A DNA stretch of 64,000 bases from Begonia masoniana (Eukaryota; Streptophyta; Magnoliopsida; Cucurbitales; Begoniaceae), in the NCBI GenBank assembly GCA_022432975.1, contig CM039506.1, positions 17,062,121 through 17,126,120 on the forward strand. The letters are read 5' to 3'. The position numbers and the translations under genes are program-made. The notes beneath the pieces were generated by a model. It worked only from the letters and a program-made list of their open reading frames with translations, made no database searches and was not told where the DNA came from. This document shows positions 10,162-22,359 of the stretch, piece by piece; within the stretch, counting starts at the first letter, position 1; the number at the start of each line of letters is the position of its first letter.

Positions 10162-11331
10162 GTAAGTAGAGGATGTTTATGTTTTGCCTTCGGGCCTACA
10201 CCAGGGAACGGTAGGATTTATTTTGTTGTTTGGTTGTCTTCTTTGTTGGTTAAGCATTGTTGGTTTATTGCTTTGCTTTGTTTGGGAATTGTTGATGGTT
10301 GATTGCTTTGCTTTGTTTTGGTCTGGTTAAGCATTTGTGGGACATGCATGGTTTGAATGGTGAGTAGAAAATGCATGGGTGTCTCGTAAGAGATGTACGC
10401 TTTGGGTGTCTCGTAAGAGATGTACGCTTTTTGTCTCGTAAGAGATGTACGTTGGGTGTCTCGTAAGAGATGTACGCTTTGTGTCTCGTAAGAGATGTAC
10501 GCTGGGTGTCTCGTAAGAGATGTACGCTTTGGGTGTCTCGTAAGAGATGTACGCTTTGTGTCTCGTAAGAGATGTACGCTGGGTGTCTCGTAAGAGATGT
10601 AGCTTTGGGTGTCTCGTAAGAGATGTACGCTTTGGGTGTCTCGTAAGAGATGTACGCTTTGTGTCTCGTGAGAGATGTACGCTTTAGGTGTCTGGTGTGA
10701 GCTGTATGCTGGGTGTCTCGAGTAGAATGGAATTCTAGGAGAGACGTACGTTATTGTGTTGTTGGTTTCGTGGGGTATTGCATGTTTGAAGCACACATCA
10801 TGGTATAACACGTTAGTTACAATTAGTGGCGTTGTTTGGCATTGTGTTTGGCATTGTGAGCATGAACGTAATCAGATAAAGTGAATTGTAAAATGCATCT
10901 CGAATAGTGTGCCTTGTCGGGCTGAGGTGCTAGTGTGTAGCACCCCGAGGGGAACTCTATGAGAGATGACCGGCTAAAACAAGAAATCCTGAATAGTGTG
11001 CCTTGTAGGGCGGAGGTGCTGGTGTGTAGCACCCCGAGGGGATCTCTATGAAGGATGACTAGCTAACAGCAAATAAGCACAACTGAGTGTGAGAAACTGC
11101 ATGTGTTAGGTTGATTGCATTGTGGTGTTGTGGTGTTGTGTTGCGTTGTCGTGCTGTATTAAAGAATAAGGCATCGTTGATGCGGGCAAATCTGTGTTTT
11201 GTTTCGTGTCGTTGTGTTGTTTGGTTGTTTTGTTCAGCGTTGTGTGTAGCTTGCATTTTATCTAGTCGTATTTGTTAATCCCTACTTGCTAAGCGTAAGC
11301 TTACGTGTGCGTGTGTGTTTTGTGGTGTAGG
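10162..11331 (+). other. Clamped intron 2 of LTR-E1
   Basis: Donor CCAG|GTAAGT at 10161/10162, hairpin GCC-TTCG-GGC (10186-10195), strand CCTACACCA (10195-10203). Hairpin TAAGC-GTAA-GCTTA (11290-11303) is followed by acceptor strand TGGTGTAGG (11323-11331), whose AG is at 11329-11330. The two strands pair perfectly. Between them is the TCTC-GTAA-GAGA satellite. The E2 copy has the same parts (15191-15199 and 16392-16400). Confidence 0.75.
10380..10683 (+). repeat. Hairpin satellite of LTR-E1, about 12 units
   Basis: Units of about 23-27 bp built on GTCTCGTAAGAGATGTACGC, alternating TTTG and GGG linkers. Each unit is a TCTC/GAGA stem with a GTAA loop, a GNRA tetraloop. The variant TCTCGTGAGAGA keeps both the stem and the GNRA pattern. 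Confidence 0.85.
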
Positions 11332-11849
11332 TAACGACGCGGGTACAGGTGAGCTATGTGAGTCAGCCAAGACTTGGGAGCAGTCGGAGATGCACGGGGC
11401 GTGCCGGTACGGGCAGTTGTCGGGGCGACTCCACCATGTTCTTCGAGAGATGTGGGACTTTGTATTTTGATAGCGTATTGTAGATGTCTGTTGTTGTATA
11501 TAGTTAAGTTAAGGGTGGTGTGTCGCCCTATATTGTGGACTTTCTTCACTTAGGTATGTTCGTATTTTAGTTTACCTCTTTACTGCTCTTTGGAGATTTC
11601 GTATGTTGGATAGTTGAGTATAGGTATTCTGGATTTGGTTGAGATTGGACTATGTGCAGGTACTTAGCATTTTGGAGGCGCCATTTTCAGGCGTTACTTT
11701 GCCGAAATTTTCGGGAAAGACGCCGTGGTGCTTAGCGGTTAGGATTAAGGGAAATTATCGAGTCTAGGCTTATTTTAAATTATGTTTTAATGTGGATTGG
11801 TTAGCAAAGTAGCGCACCGAACTAGGGTGGGTTCTGGGGCGTTACAAGA

Positions 11850-11861
11850 TGGTATCAGAGC
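11850..11861 (+). other. Primer-binding site of the E element (initiator tRNA-Met)
   Basis: TGGTATCAGAGC, complementary to the 3' end of plant initiator tRNA-Met, three bases after the LTR end GTTACA. Confidence 0.9.
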
Positions 11862-13167
11862 ATAAATGGTCGAGTCGTTCAAATGATTACCCGACAATGT
11901 CGGCCGCCATGCAACGTGCTTCACCGACTGTAAGTAATTCTTTTCTTTTAGTTTGTTTAGAGCTGAGTTTAGATTGTTCAACCTTATTTAGGCTTAGAAC
12001 GAAAATTTCGAATGTATCGTGACAACTTCGGTGGATTTCATTAGCCAACTTATAGGCGTAGTAAACCTATGGTTCGAATAGCTAGGAATTTAATAGTTAA
12101 GAATTTATTTGAAAAGCGAAACAGACAAGGTAACATCCGTCGAATAGATACAAGTAGGATTAAAGAAAGAGATATTAGAAAATTTTAGGATGGATTTCCC
12201 TTAAAGAGTTACATCTTATGTGAGAAAAGATTAGAAGAGATAGAATTGGGGCTTTTAGAAAACCCTTGTAGTTTTGATGTACTGAGTTAGGATAGAAACG
12301 AACTTTTGGAGAGATGTCCTAAATCAGGGAGAGACCATTAGTACATTATGTGGATAAGACGAGATAGCAAGGTGAGATATTTAGAGTTACGTACAATGGA
12401 AGTATATAGATATAAAGTGTATTCAAGGGTTTAGTTTAAGTGAATGATTGGGGGGTATGAATTGAGTAATTTAGTAGGATCAAGGATCGAAGTATAGGGA
12501 TTTACTTAGAGATAGGATAGGAAACGGACAAAGTTGAGATGTTAGAGGATTGGAGTATTACTAATGTTAGAGGACAAAGTTTGTTTAGCCCTAAGACTTT
12601 GAGTGTTTGGTATGACTGAAATTAGGAGTTAGACAAATTGAGCATAGTGAATGTAAGTACGAAGATTTAGAATATACTTTGAGAAAGAGTTGATAGGTTT
12701 AAGAAGTGAGAGTCTTGCGTATGAGGGTTATGTTGAAAATAACTAATGTGTCAGGATTGTTCGGGATATAAGTAAGTGTGAGAGATAGGAGTGATATGTT
12801 AGGAATGAGACGGTAGAATAGAAAGGAAGTTAAAGCTTAAGAATTTTGGGTAAGATGTTTATGTACCGAGTGTTTAGTGTTACGGTATTACTGTATTGTA
12901 GGAGATATGAGGTTAAGATAGTGTGTAAGTGTTGATGAACTTGGGATTTGAAAAGTAACTAAGTGAACGTAGTTAGAAGAAAAGTTAGAATGGGAATTAA
13001 GTTGAAACTTGAGGATTTCAAATAACAATAGAATATACCTTGAACGAATAGATGTAGTGAGAGCTTGAAATGCAAGGAAAGTGTGAGGGTGATTAAGGAA
13101 TATCGTGATTTCTTGAGGTAAGTTAGTATAAAACATGAAAGTGATAAATTAGAAAGGAGATGATAGA

Positions 13168-13452
13168 GTAGAAGAGAAATTGAAATTGAGGACCTAGGGT
13201 AAGAAGTTTATTAGTAGGTTTTAGTTTTATGCTATTGAGATAGCTTTGGAGATCTGAGATTAGTAGAAGAGAAATTGAAATTGAGGACCTAGGGTAAGAA
13301 GTTTATTAGTAGGTTTTAGTTTTATGCTATTGAGATAGCTTTGGAGATCTGAGATTAGTAGAAGAGAAATTGAAATTGAGGACCTAGGGTAAGAAGTTTA
13401 TTAGTAGGTTTTAGTTTTATGCTATTGAGATAGCTTTGGAGATCTGAGATTG
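13168..13452 (+). repeat. Three tandem copies of a 95-bp unit in E internal domain
   Basis: Units start at 13168, 13263 and 13358 with GTAGAAGAGAAATTG and end TTGGAGATCTGAGATT. They look identical, so the triplication is very recent or an assembly effect. Confidence 0.88.
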
Positions 13453-14067
13453 TTATGTAAGCATTCGATAGGCACCGGATTAGAAAAGTAAGTGACTAGG
13501 TGAACTTAGTTTTGAAGATTTAAAGCTGTGAATTACAAGCTAGGTATTTCAGTCAAATGATGTTCACTAATAGGATTTAAGTTGGGAGTCTTCAAGGGAT
13601 TGAAGACAATGGGCATTAAGGATATGTTGTATACCATTTAGAATATTGTGTGAAGAGTTAGGAACGAGTTAGTCCTGATCTAAGAATTTATTGAGGTTAG
13701 TAGGAATTGAGGTACGAAGTGTACTCATTAGTATCTTAGGATTTCTCGATTGTGGTAGCATAGAGAGTAGTAGTGGTTTGTGCGTGTTTAGTAGACACAG
13801 AAGTAGAAAGAAGAATAAGATGAACTTAGCTAGAGAAAAGATCGAGTTGAAAAGTCAATTAGAAGGGTTTGAGGGTATGGATTAGATTATAGTTAGGGAA
13901 TGTGTGAGTATTTGGGTTAGAGCGTACAGAGTTAGGTGAAGTCGGAATTTGTGGTATGTAGTAACTGATAGATGAGTAAGGTATTGGGTAGGTGAGGTGA
14001 GATGAGTACATTGAGGAATAACAAGGCTACAAATTTTGAGGACAAAATTTTTGTAAGGAGGGTAGAT

Positions 14068-16915
14068 TGTAACACCCGAGGATTTTTCTTCAACGTGTGT
14101 TGCTTTAGATTTAATTAATATACGTTATGTTAGTTATTGGGTTAAGTAATTATGCTCGGGAGTTTCGGTGGAGGAGTTAGACCAAGGGTGAGGTGAGAGA
14201 TTTATCGAGGGTTCGATATGGTTGAAAATACGGGAGGGCAAAACGGTAAATGAGGATTTAATTAATGGTTAGTTTTATTATTATTATTATTATTATTACA
14301 ATAAAATTTATAATTAAACAACAGAATGGCCGAAGCCATTCTGTTGTTCGCCTGCCCGAGCCCCGCGAGCGAAGTGCAGAGCAGAGAGGGGGAGACACGG
14401 GACGGCGTTCGGCGAGTCGATCACCGCCGGCGACTCGACGCTCTCCGGCCAGACGACTTCGGCGAGTAGGTTCCAGCCGTCTCCACGCGTGCACCGACTG
14501 GTAAGCTCGATTTTTTCCCCTGTTTTCCTCTCTGTTCTAGGCCGTGGATCGCTGAGCTGCTAGAGCTCCGATCGCCGGCCGTTTTTGGTTGCTCTCGGCG
14601 TCGAATTGCCGAGCTCGGTGCTGGCAAGGGTTGCCGAGCAATGGTGAGCTCGGATTGAGTGAAAAACCGAGGGCTAGGTTTTTGGAGCTTGGGTTTTTGT
14701 GTGGAATTTCGGGTTTTCTTGTTAGGTTATGTTAATTGGTTGTTAGGGGGATTGATTGGTGAGGAATTGGGTGGAGTTTGATGGAAAATCGGAAAGGGGG
14801 AAATTCCCGATTAAGGGGCAGATTCAGGTTTTTGCTATTTTGATCTAGCTCGGGTTGTTTTGTTTTCAAATTCCTTTTGGCAGGTTAAAATAGGTTATTA
14901 GAGTAGTACGTGGCCGCTAGAATCGTTCGATTCCAATAACCGACGCAAAAGTTACACGCGTTCGAAGTTTTGGGTCGGTTTTACCGAACCCAAATTAGTG
15001 GCCCATTTAGTTAAGTTTTAGTTGGATTATGCTAGAAATAGTAGATTGAGAGTAAATTGGTGAATGTGGGCTTAATTTTAATAAAGTTTGAATATTGTCG
15101 TAGGTCGAGCCGTAGGTGGACAGGTAACCGAGAATCCTCATCGGGCTAGGACGCCAGGTAAGTAGAGGATGTTTATGTTTTGCCTTCGGGCCTACACCAG
15201 GGAACGGTAGGATTTATTTTGTTGTTTGTTGTTTGGTTGTCTTCTTTGTTGGTTAAGCATTGTTGGTTGATTGCTTTGCTTTGTTTGGGAATTGTTGATG
15301 GTTGATTGCTTTGCTTTATTTTGGTCTGGTTAAGCATTTGTGGGACATGCATGGTTTGAATGGTGAGTAGGAAATGCATGGGTGTCTCGTAAGAGATGTA
15401 CGCTTTGTGTCTCGTAAGAGATATACGCTGGGTGTCTCGTAAGAGATGTACGCTTTGTGTCTCGTAAGACATGTACGCTGGGTGTCTCGTAAGAGATGTA
15501 CGCTTTGTGTCTTGTAAGAGATGTATGCTGGGTGTCTCGTAAGAGATGTACGCTTTGTGTCTCGTAAGAGATGTACGCTTTGGGTGTCTTGTAAGAGATG
15601 TACGCTTTGGGTGTCTCGTAAGAGATGTACGCTTTGTGTCTCGTAAGAGATGTACGCTTTGGGTGTCTCGTAAGAGATGTACGCTTTGTGTCTCGTGAGA
15701 GATGTACGCTGGGTGTCTCGTAAGAGATGTACGCTTTGTGTCTCGTGAGAGATGTACGCTTTGGGTGTCTGGTGTGAGCTGTATGCTGGGTGTCTCGAGT
15801 AGAATGGAATTCTACGAGAGACGTACGTCGTTGTGTTGTTGGTTTCGTGGGGTATTGCATATTTGAAGCACACATCATGGTATAACACGTTAGGTACAAT
15901 TAGTGGCGTTGTTTGGCATTGTGTTTGGCATTGTGAGCATGAACGTAATCAGATAAAGTGAATTGTAAAATGCATCTCGAATAGTGTGCCTTGTCGAGCT
16001 GAGGTGCTGGTGTGTAGCAACCCGAGGGGAACTCTATGAGAGATGATCGGCTAAAACACGAAATCCTGAATAGTGTGCCTTGTCGGGCTGAGGTGCTGGT
16101 GTGTAGCACCCCGAGGGGATCTCTATGAATGATGACTGGCTAACAGCAAATAAGCACAACTAAGTGTTAGAAACTGCATGTGTTAGGTTGATTGCATTGT
16201 GGTGTTGTGTTGCGTTGTCGTGCTATATTAAAGAATAAGGCATCGTTGATGCGGGCAAATCTGTGTTTTGTTTCGTGTCGTTGTGTTGTTTGGTTGTTTT
16301 GTTCAGCGTTGTGTGTAGCTTGCATTTTATCTAGTCGTATTTGTTAATCCCTACTTGCTAAGCGTAAGCTTACGTGTGCGTGTGTGTTCTGTGGTGTAGG
16401 TAACGACGCGGGTACAGGTGAGCTATGTGAGTCAGCCAAGACTTGGGAGCAGTCGGAGATGCACGGGGCGTGCCGGTACGGGCAGTTGTCGGGGCGACTA
16501 CACCATGGTCTTCGGGAGATGCGGGACTTTGTATTTTGATAGCGTATTGTAGATGTCTGTTGTTGTATATAGTTAAGTTAAGAGTGGTGTGTCGCCCTAT
16601 ATTGTGGACTTTCTTCACTTAGGTATGTTCGTATTTTAGTTTACCTATTTACTGCTCTTTGGAGATTTCGTATGCTGGATAGTTGAGTATAGGTATTCTG
16701 GATTTGGTTGAGATTGGACTGTGTGCAGGTACTTAGCATTTTGGAGGCGCCATTTTCAGGCGTTACTTTGCCGAAATTTTCGGGAAAGACGCCGTGGTGC
16801 TTAGCGGTTAGGATTAAGTGAAATTATCGAGTCTAGGCTTATTTTAAATTATGTTTTAATGTGGATTGGTTAGCAAAGTAGCGCACCGAACTAGGGTGGG
16901 TTCTGGGGCGTTACA
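14068..16915 (+). mobile_element. LTR-E, second copy (E2), 3' LTR
   Basis: Same termini and landmarks as E1 and nearly identical: TATA-like box, hairpin 14317-14348, donor near 15158, clamp strands 15191-15199 and 16392-16400. It ends GGGGCGTTACA, followed by GATAAGC, which is family-B host sequence (compare 25745). The 5' partner of the TSD was lost with the deleted left end of the element. Confidence 0.9.
15382..15765 (+). repeat. Hairpin satellite of LTR-E2, about 15 units
   Basis: Same TCTC-GTAA-GAGA unit as in E1, with about three more copies. Variants such as TCTTGTAAGAGA keep pairing through a U-G wobble; one unit (GTAAGACATG) breaks it. Confidence 0.85.
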
Positions 16916-19900
16916 GATAAGCTATTGGGTCTAGGTAACCCTCTAGAACTTTTGTGGAAATCGTCACACTATCTCACGCCCTTTAAAGGCGACTGCCTCA
17001 CACGGCGATCTGTCGGGCCCAATGGCCAGAGGTAAACCTCAGACAATACCAACGGCCCACAGAGGAAAACTCTTGGCCACAAACACAGATCACTCAACGG
17101 TAAAAGTGAATCCTAAGTGAGTAACAAGTTAGTATATGACATGCTCTTGTTAAAAGGTCGGACCTCAAGTTAACATAGTCCTAAACAAAACAAAAGGCAC
17201 TCAACTTGATGCAATCAAACAGAAGTTCAAAACAGAATTATAAAACATGGTGAAATAGAATTTGCTAAGCTCTATTTAACATGTAATTTAGTTCATGCTT
17301 TTAATTCTAAATTTAACTTAACATCAAGAACTCAAAGACTTGACACTAAACATAGACTCAAGAGATGCATCAATCATCAAACAAAAACTTAAACATGGAT
17401 GGAAACAAAATTTTACAATCCAATTTTAACATGTTATAGTTTTATGCTTTCCCTTTAATTTCAATTCAAGGCATCAAATAAAATCCTAAACAAGTTTAAA
17501 ACACAAATAAGCATGGTAAAACATTTGCATAACATTTTAGATGCTTTTAAGACATAAACAGAGATTGAAAACTCAAAACAGTGCACATAACACATAAAAA
17601 CAACAGAATTTTCTAAACAGAAAAACTAACACAAATCTACTCCAATATTCCTGACAATTTAACAGGGATTAGCAAACAAGATGATTAACATGCTGTCAAA
17701 TTTTCAAATCCAGATTCAACATGAGCAGAAAGCTATACAAGCTCAAAGTTCAAGATATTTAAACTCAAAAACAAGAAAAATTTCTAAACAACCTAAAGTA
17801 TCATAAACAGAAACTAGCACAATTCAACTCCAAATAACCTAACATTATAACATATGATAGTTAACAATATGTGGAATATGCTGTAAAAATTTCAAATCCA
17901 AATTCATTATGAACAGAGAATTATGCAAGTCCAAAATATGAACAAAAACTAGAAAAATCAAAAAATTCTAAGCCCGAATTTTAATCTAAACATCCTAGAA
18001 AAGTCTAAACAAAACAATGTCAATTTAGACAACAAATTAGCACAATAAATTCTCCTAAACATAAGACATCTAAAAAGATTGGACAAACAAATACACAAAC
18101 TAAAACACATTTGGAAAATACCAAAACAACACAATAATTTAGCAAAATGTAAACTAACATGAGAATTCAATTTTAGTATTTCATTTTCTAATCCATTCTC
18201 TATGTAAATTAATTTTGCCAACACAACCTAAACAACTAAACATGGTTCTAAAACAGAAACAAACATCCATAAACAATCACCTAAACAAAACAAGAAAATT
18301 AGAACATGTTTTTCAAGAATAATATTCTGAAATTTATACCAATACGGACCATGGTTAATTCATGTTAGCTAATCAAAAACATGAAGTTAAGATGGAAAAA
18401 GCGTATTGGATAATATTACAGTAATGAAATCAAAATGAACAGCAATTCAAACAATTACACAACATAAACAAAAATCACAACAATTAGAACATGCTTTTCA
18501 AGAAAACATTCTGAAAATTTAAACTGATGCGGGCCATGGTTAATTCATGCTAGCTATCCAGAAACATGAGGTTAAGATGGAAACATCATATCAGCTAATT
18601 GCCATAACAATATAATCCAAAGAAACAAGTTCAGACACATACAACAAGAAACACAAAGTGCTCTCGGTCAACAGTTCCGAAAAGTCTCCCAACAGAAAAT
18701 AAACACTAAACACAATTTGCTCTCGGTCAACAATTTCGAAGAGTCTCCCAACAAACCTAAACTAAAAGTGGACAGAAAGGTAACTTTTAAGCAAAAGCAA
18801 TTAACAACTCCAAATTTGTCAATTAAGGAGGCTTCTTGCCTTAGGAGATGGGCACAAAAATTGCATAGTAAATGTTACGAAAAACACACATACAATAGAG
18901 TCTAAAATATGCAAAAACAACAATCTAGAACTAAACAATAATGCAAGGTTCAAATGCTAAACCTCTTAGCAATTTGAACAACAAACAAACACCTAAATGT
19001 GCTTCTAACAACAAAGACAAACCACGAGAATAGTCACCTAATAGCAACATAAAACAATGGACATTAACAACCTAACAAAAGATTATCCTAAGTTCATATG
19101 ATATAATAGGCATGCTTTAATGTTCAAAATGGAAAATAAAAACACACAACAGCGAAGGAATGCAAAGAAAACAGCAAATATAACACAATTATCAATCAAA
19201 TTCTCAACTAAGCATGCTGCCAACTTCATGATTCAGACATACATTTAGCACATAAAATCAGCAAAGATAAGTGCAAATATCCTAATCAAAATGCTGGAAA
19301 CAGAAAGCAAAAACCAGAAATGGAAAACAGTACAAAACAGCAACTTAACATGCTTAAACAATCAGATTTCCTAAATTGAAAACTAACACAATTTTAATCA
19401 CCTTACAACACAATCAACATCAATCAAATTGATAATTAAGGTTGGTCATTTACCTTTGGTGATTGACAAATAAAAACAGCAACTAAAATACAAAACCAGA
19501 AATAGTTTTGAACCTCAAAAACAGAATCATAATGCTGCAAAGGATTCATGCTTGGAAAATAGCAAACTAATTCAAGTTTTGAGAAATAAAACTCTTCTGA
19601 AAACTAACTAAACTTATAGTTAAAAATAACATTTAAAACATCCTATAAACTAAGGACAAAACAGAACAAACAAGTAATAATAGACCAAGAAAAACCGGTT
19701 TGGTTTTCCCAAATAGAACCGAAACAAAACAACCAGAAGCAAACCGATTGCTTCATTGGACAAAGCATTAAACATGCTTGGACATAAAGGCAAACAATGC
19801 ATGATAGAACAAAACATGCAAACAAGGAACAAGAGACAAAAATAGAACGGAACAGACTCGACAAGTTGCTAAAAAGCTCAGCAAACCAGAACAGAAAGTT

Positions 19901-20497
19901 GCAGAGAAAAAAAAATGCAGAAATTTTCTCAAAACCGGATTAGATTTTCAAGCAACTTCAACTCCTAAACACAGCATCTAATCACCCTAAACCAATGTTG
20001 AAAACAAAACAAAAATAGGCTGAAAATCATCAAAAGAAAAGGAAACAAAAACAGAAAATTCACAACACTAACACATGCTAAACCGAGAAAAGAAATGGAA
20101 ACACTTAACTCACCTAAAACAATCTACACAGAACATTAGACAAGTTGAAAATAACACAAAGGAAGGAACATGCTGACAGAAACTCAACAGCCATGACAGC
20201 AATAGAAAATTAAAAACAGACACAACTGATGGAAAATTAAACAGAACAGAAAATAAAACAAAACAGAACACAAGACACGACAGTTTTAAACAGTGAACAT
20301 AAACTCTTAAACTAACATGCTTGACACATTCTGGAAATAGAAAACAAACATGCTAACCTCACCTAAACAGGAATGCAGACAAGGAAAATACATGCTGACA
20401 GAAAACAACAACTAAGCCGAGAAGACAGTCAGTAGAAAACAGGGGAAAAATAGAACCTGAATTGTGCAAACAAGAGTACTTACTCTCTGATACCAAA
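16916..20497 (-). mobile_element. B1 element, internal region next to its 5' LTR, with primer site
   Basis: A-rich on the plus strand (T-rich in element sense), parallel to 25745-29481 of the complete B2 copy. Noncoding: frames are under 120 codons and none resembles a retroelement protein. At 20484-20495 TCTCTGATACCA reads TGGTATCAGAGA on the minus strand, a tRNA-Met primer site two bases from the LTR. Near 16920-17100 a better-conserved block, also at 25745-25925, contains GGCGATCTGTCGGGCCCAAT. Confidence 0.8.
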
Positions 20498-21593
20498 TGA
20501 TGGGATCCAGGCCTGCAAATGGGGTTAGAAGACGCATGCAGAAGACAACAAAATGAGACAAGGATCGGTGCTCGAGAACACCCCAAAAACAGACGCATAA
20601 AACAACAAGAAAAAAGAGATAAACAAAGCAGTAAACACGAAAATGGAAAGATGCATTTGGTGATGTGGGTGAGGGAACTAACTGGCTTCTTTGCCACAGA
20701 GGAGGCCGACAAGGTGAAGGGAATTGAGGTGGAGGTGAATGGCCCTCAGCTGGCCGAAGAGCTTCAATTAAAGCTCTCGGCAAACAATCCTTCGGGAAGG
20801 AAATGGCAGTGCTCGGGAATGAAGGTTTTGCCGCACTCCGGCGACTGAGGATTCCTCCGAGCAACCTTGAGCTCGAGGAAGCCTTGGGCGAAGCCATCAG
20901 GCGCTGGGCACCGGCTAGGCCGAGAGAGAGGCTGTCTCTTCCCGGAGAAAACTCCGACAGAAACAGAACGAAGAACACTTTTCTGTGATTTCCAAAAATA
21001 CGTAATACTGGCTAAAGAATTTACAGAGCTACAATGGAGGTTAAATACACAGAGAAGAACGGAGAGGAAGAATGAGAGAAAAGCTTCTGGAATTCAGCGG
21101 GCAACGGCTAGAAATGTAGCCGTTGGATGCCTCTGCAGAACGCCGGTTCGCTGGGCAGCGCACTTAAGCCGGTTCAAGTTTGCACCTTGGTTTAGCTTTG
21201 TTTCTCCTTTGGTTTGGCCGGTTAACTTGGTTCAACCCTTGGTTTAGTCCAGTTCAGCTTGGTTCCTCTCTTGATTTAGCCTGTTCAGCTTGGTTCCTCT
21301 CTTGGTTTGCCATCCTTTGAAGATTATTACAAAAATATACATTCTAAAAGGCTAAAGTTTGCCAATTAACTAATTTTAAACAAAACTAAAGTTTCCTAAA
21401 AATATATACTTAAATACAAGGCTTGTTTACATAATTTGAATTAAAGAAAAATAAATTCCTTCTTCATTAATTCTTTCCAAGCCTTGAGAATCCACTTACC
21501 TACAAAATTCTACAAGTCCATTAGATAGATAAAATAAATAAATAATTACGTACCTTGACTTGTGCATGATGGATCGGGACCGTGGGCATATCA
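20498..21593 (-). mobile_element. LTR-B shared by two B units
   Basis: Plus-strand ends TGATGGGATCC and GGGCATATCA; 1096 bp, against 1098 in B2. B internal sequence lies on both sides: the primer site on the left, the polypurine end of another unit on the right (21594 on). It therefore serves as 5' LTR of B1 and 3' LTR of a neighbouring unit, as in a tandem array. Its central GC-richer segment (20690-20970) differs strongly from that of B2, so the two are subfamilies. Confidence 0.82.
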
Positions 21594-22234
21594 TCCTCTC
21601 TCGGTTCTTGAGGATTTGATCTCAAATCCAATGGTGAATATCATGGAAGATACTACAACACTTAGGATAAAATTTTTTTGAAAAAGGCTTAAGTACAATT
21701 CATAGTAGGCACAAAACATAGTTATCATAAAGTTGAAAAATCATTTTACCATCCACATTGGTCTTAAATAAATTTCAAGATTAAATTGTTCATTTCAACA
21801 ATTTAGAAAACAAGCATTCAAGATAAAAGCAAGTTTAATGCAAGCATAATCGAACAATTTTATTTCTCATGCTAAACCAATAAGAAAGTATTGAACAAAT
21901 GATAATATTCATTTCAAAGAAAACAACACTTGGCTTCAAGCAATTCAAATCCACCTAAAAGAATAAGAGTTTAAAATCAAGCTTAGCATAAGTTCAATTT
22001 AAATTCAAAACTCATTGAAAAAAATTTTCACTAAAAACTTGAGTTAGGATCGAACAATTAAAATAGGCAATATATTGCAACAAAAACTCTTTCTTCCTAG
22101 TTCTAGCCATCAAGACATGCATAGGCAAAACATGAAATCAAGATATTCCAAATAATAATAAGAACTATCAAAGAGAGTTTTTCTACAAGCAATTCAAATC
22201 ATCCAATAAACCTAATATTCAATCTATCCAAAAT
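21594..22234 (-). mobile_element. Third B unit, internal fragment
   Basis: Closely matches 2914-3560, including the polypurine tract and the GATTTGATCTCAAATCCAAT segment. Homology stops near 22234 (CTATCCAAAAT). Noncoding. Confidence 0.78.
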
Positions 22235-22359
22235 GCATATCACTTCTTCATTACCTACATGTGAATTTAAAACATTGCTGCATAGACTCACATAAATATA
22301 TTAGAAATGTATTTTTCAATAAGTATAAAACATATATAAAGATATTCTTTAACGCATAC
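22235..22359. other. Short AT-rich segment without recognised homology
   Basis: 125 bp between the B fragment and LTR-C. No match elsewhere in the window and no feature seen. Confidence 0.5.

Larger units (their letters stand above)
9072..11846 (+). mobile_element. LTR-E, first copy (E1), serves as 5' LTR
   Basis: Begins TGTAACACCCGAGG and ends CTGGGGCGTTACA; a tRNA-Met primer site follows directly. U3 is only about 250 bp: TATA-like ATAAAATTTATAA near 9305-9317, then a strong hairpin (9321-9352). Apparent leader: exon 1 to about 9504 (donor GTAAGC), an acceptor near 10107, exon 2 10108-10161 (54 nt) and intron 2 10162-11330. A (TTA)n tract lies at 9277-9301. It is 73 bp shorter than E2, mainly because it has fewer satellite units. 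Confidence 0.9.
11847..14067 (+). mobile_element. E element internal domain, noncoding
   Basis: About 2.2 kb between the two E LTRs, with a primer-binding site at the left and a purine-rich tract (AAGGAGGGTAGAT, just before 14068) at the right. It is G/A-rich. The longest sense frames are about 60-80 codons, and I find no gag, protease, RT or integrase motif. The element is therefore non-autonomous (LARD-like) and would depend on enzymes from another element. A 95-bp unit is triplicated at 13168-13452. Confidence 0.82.

Noticed and set aside
10218..10811. Minus-strand open frame of 197 codons (repeats of YISYET, HLLRDT and SLTRHP)
   Set aside because: It is the antisense translation of the GTCTCGTAAGAGATGTACG satellite, open only because the unit lacks stops. 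Similar frames arise over the E2 array (15316-15899) and the G array (45953-46721) in several frames at once.
11850..11861. tRNA gene suspected from TGGTATCAGAGC
   Set aside because: It is only the complement of the tRNA-Met 3' end used as a primer site; no cloverleaf surrounds it. The same holds at 41196, 37961, 29468 and 20484.
10380..15765. CRISPR-like regular repeats
   Set aside because: Units are contiguous 23-27-bp tandem repeats without unique spacers, inside a plant LTR.
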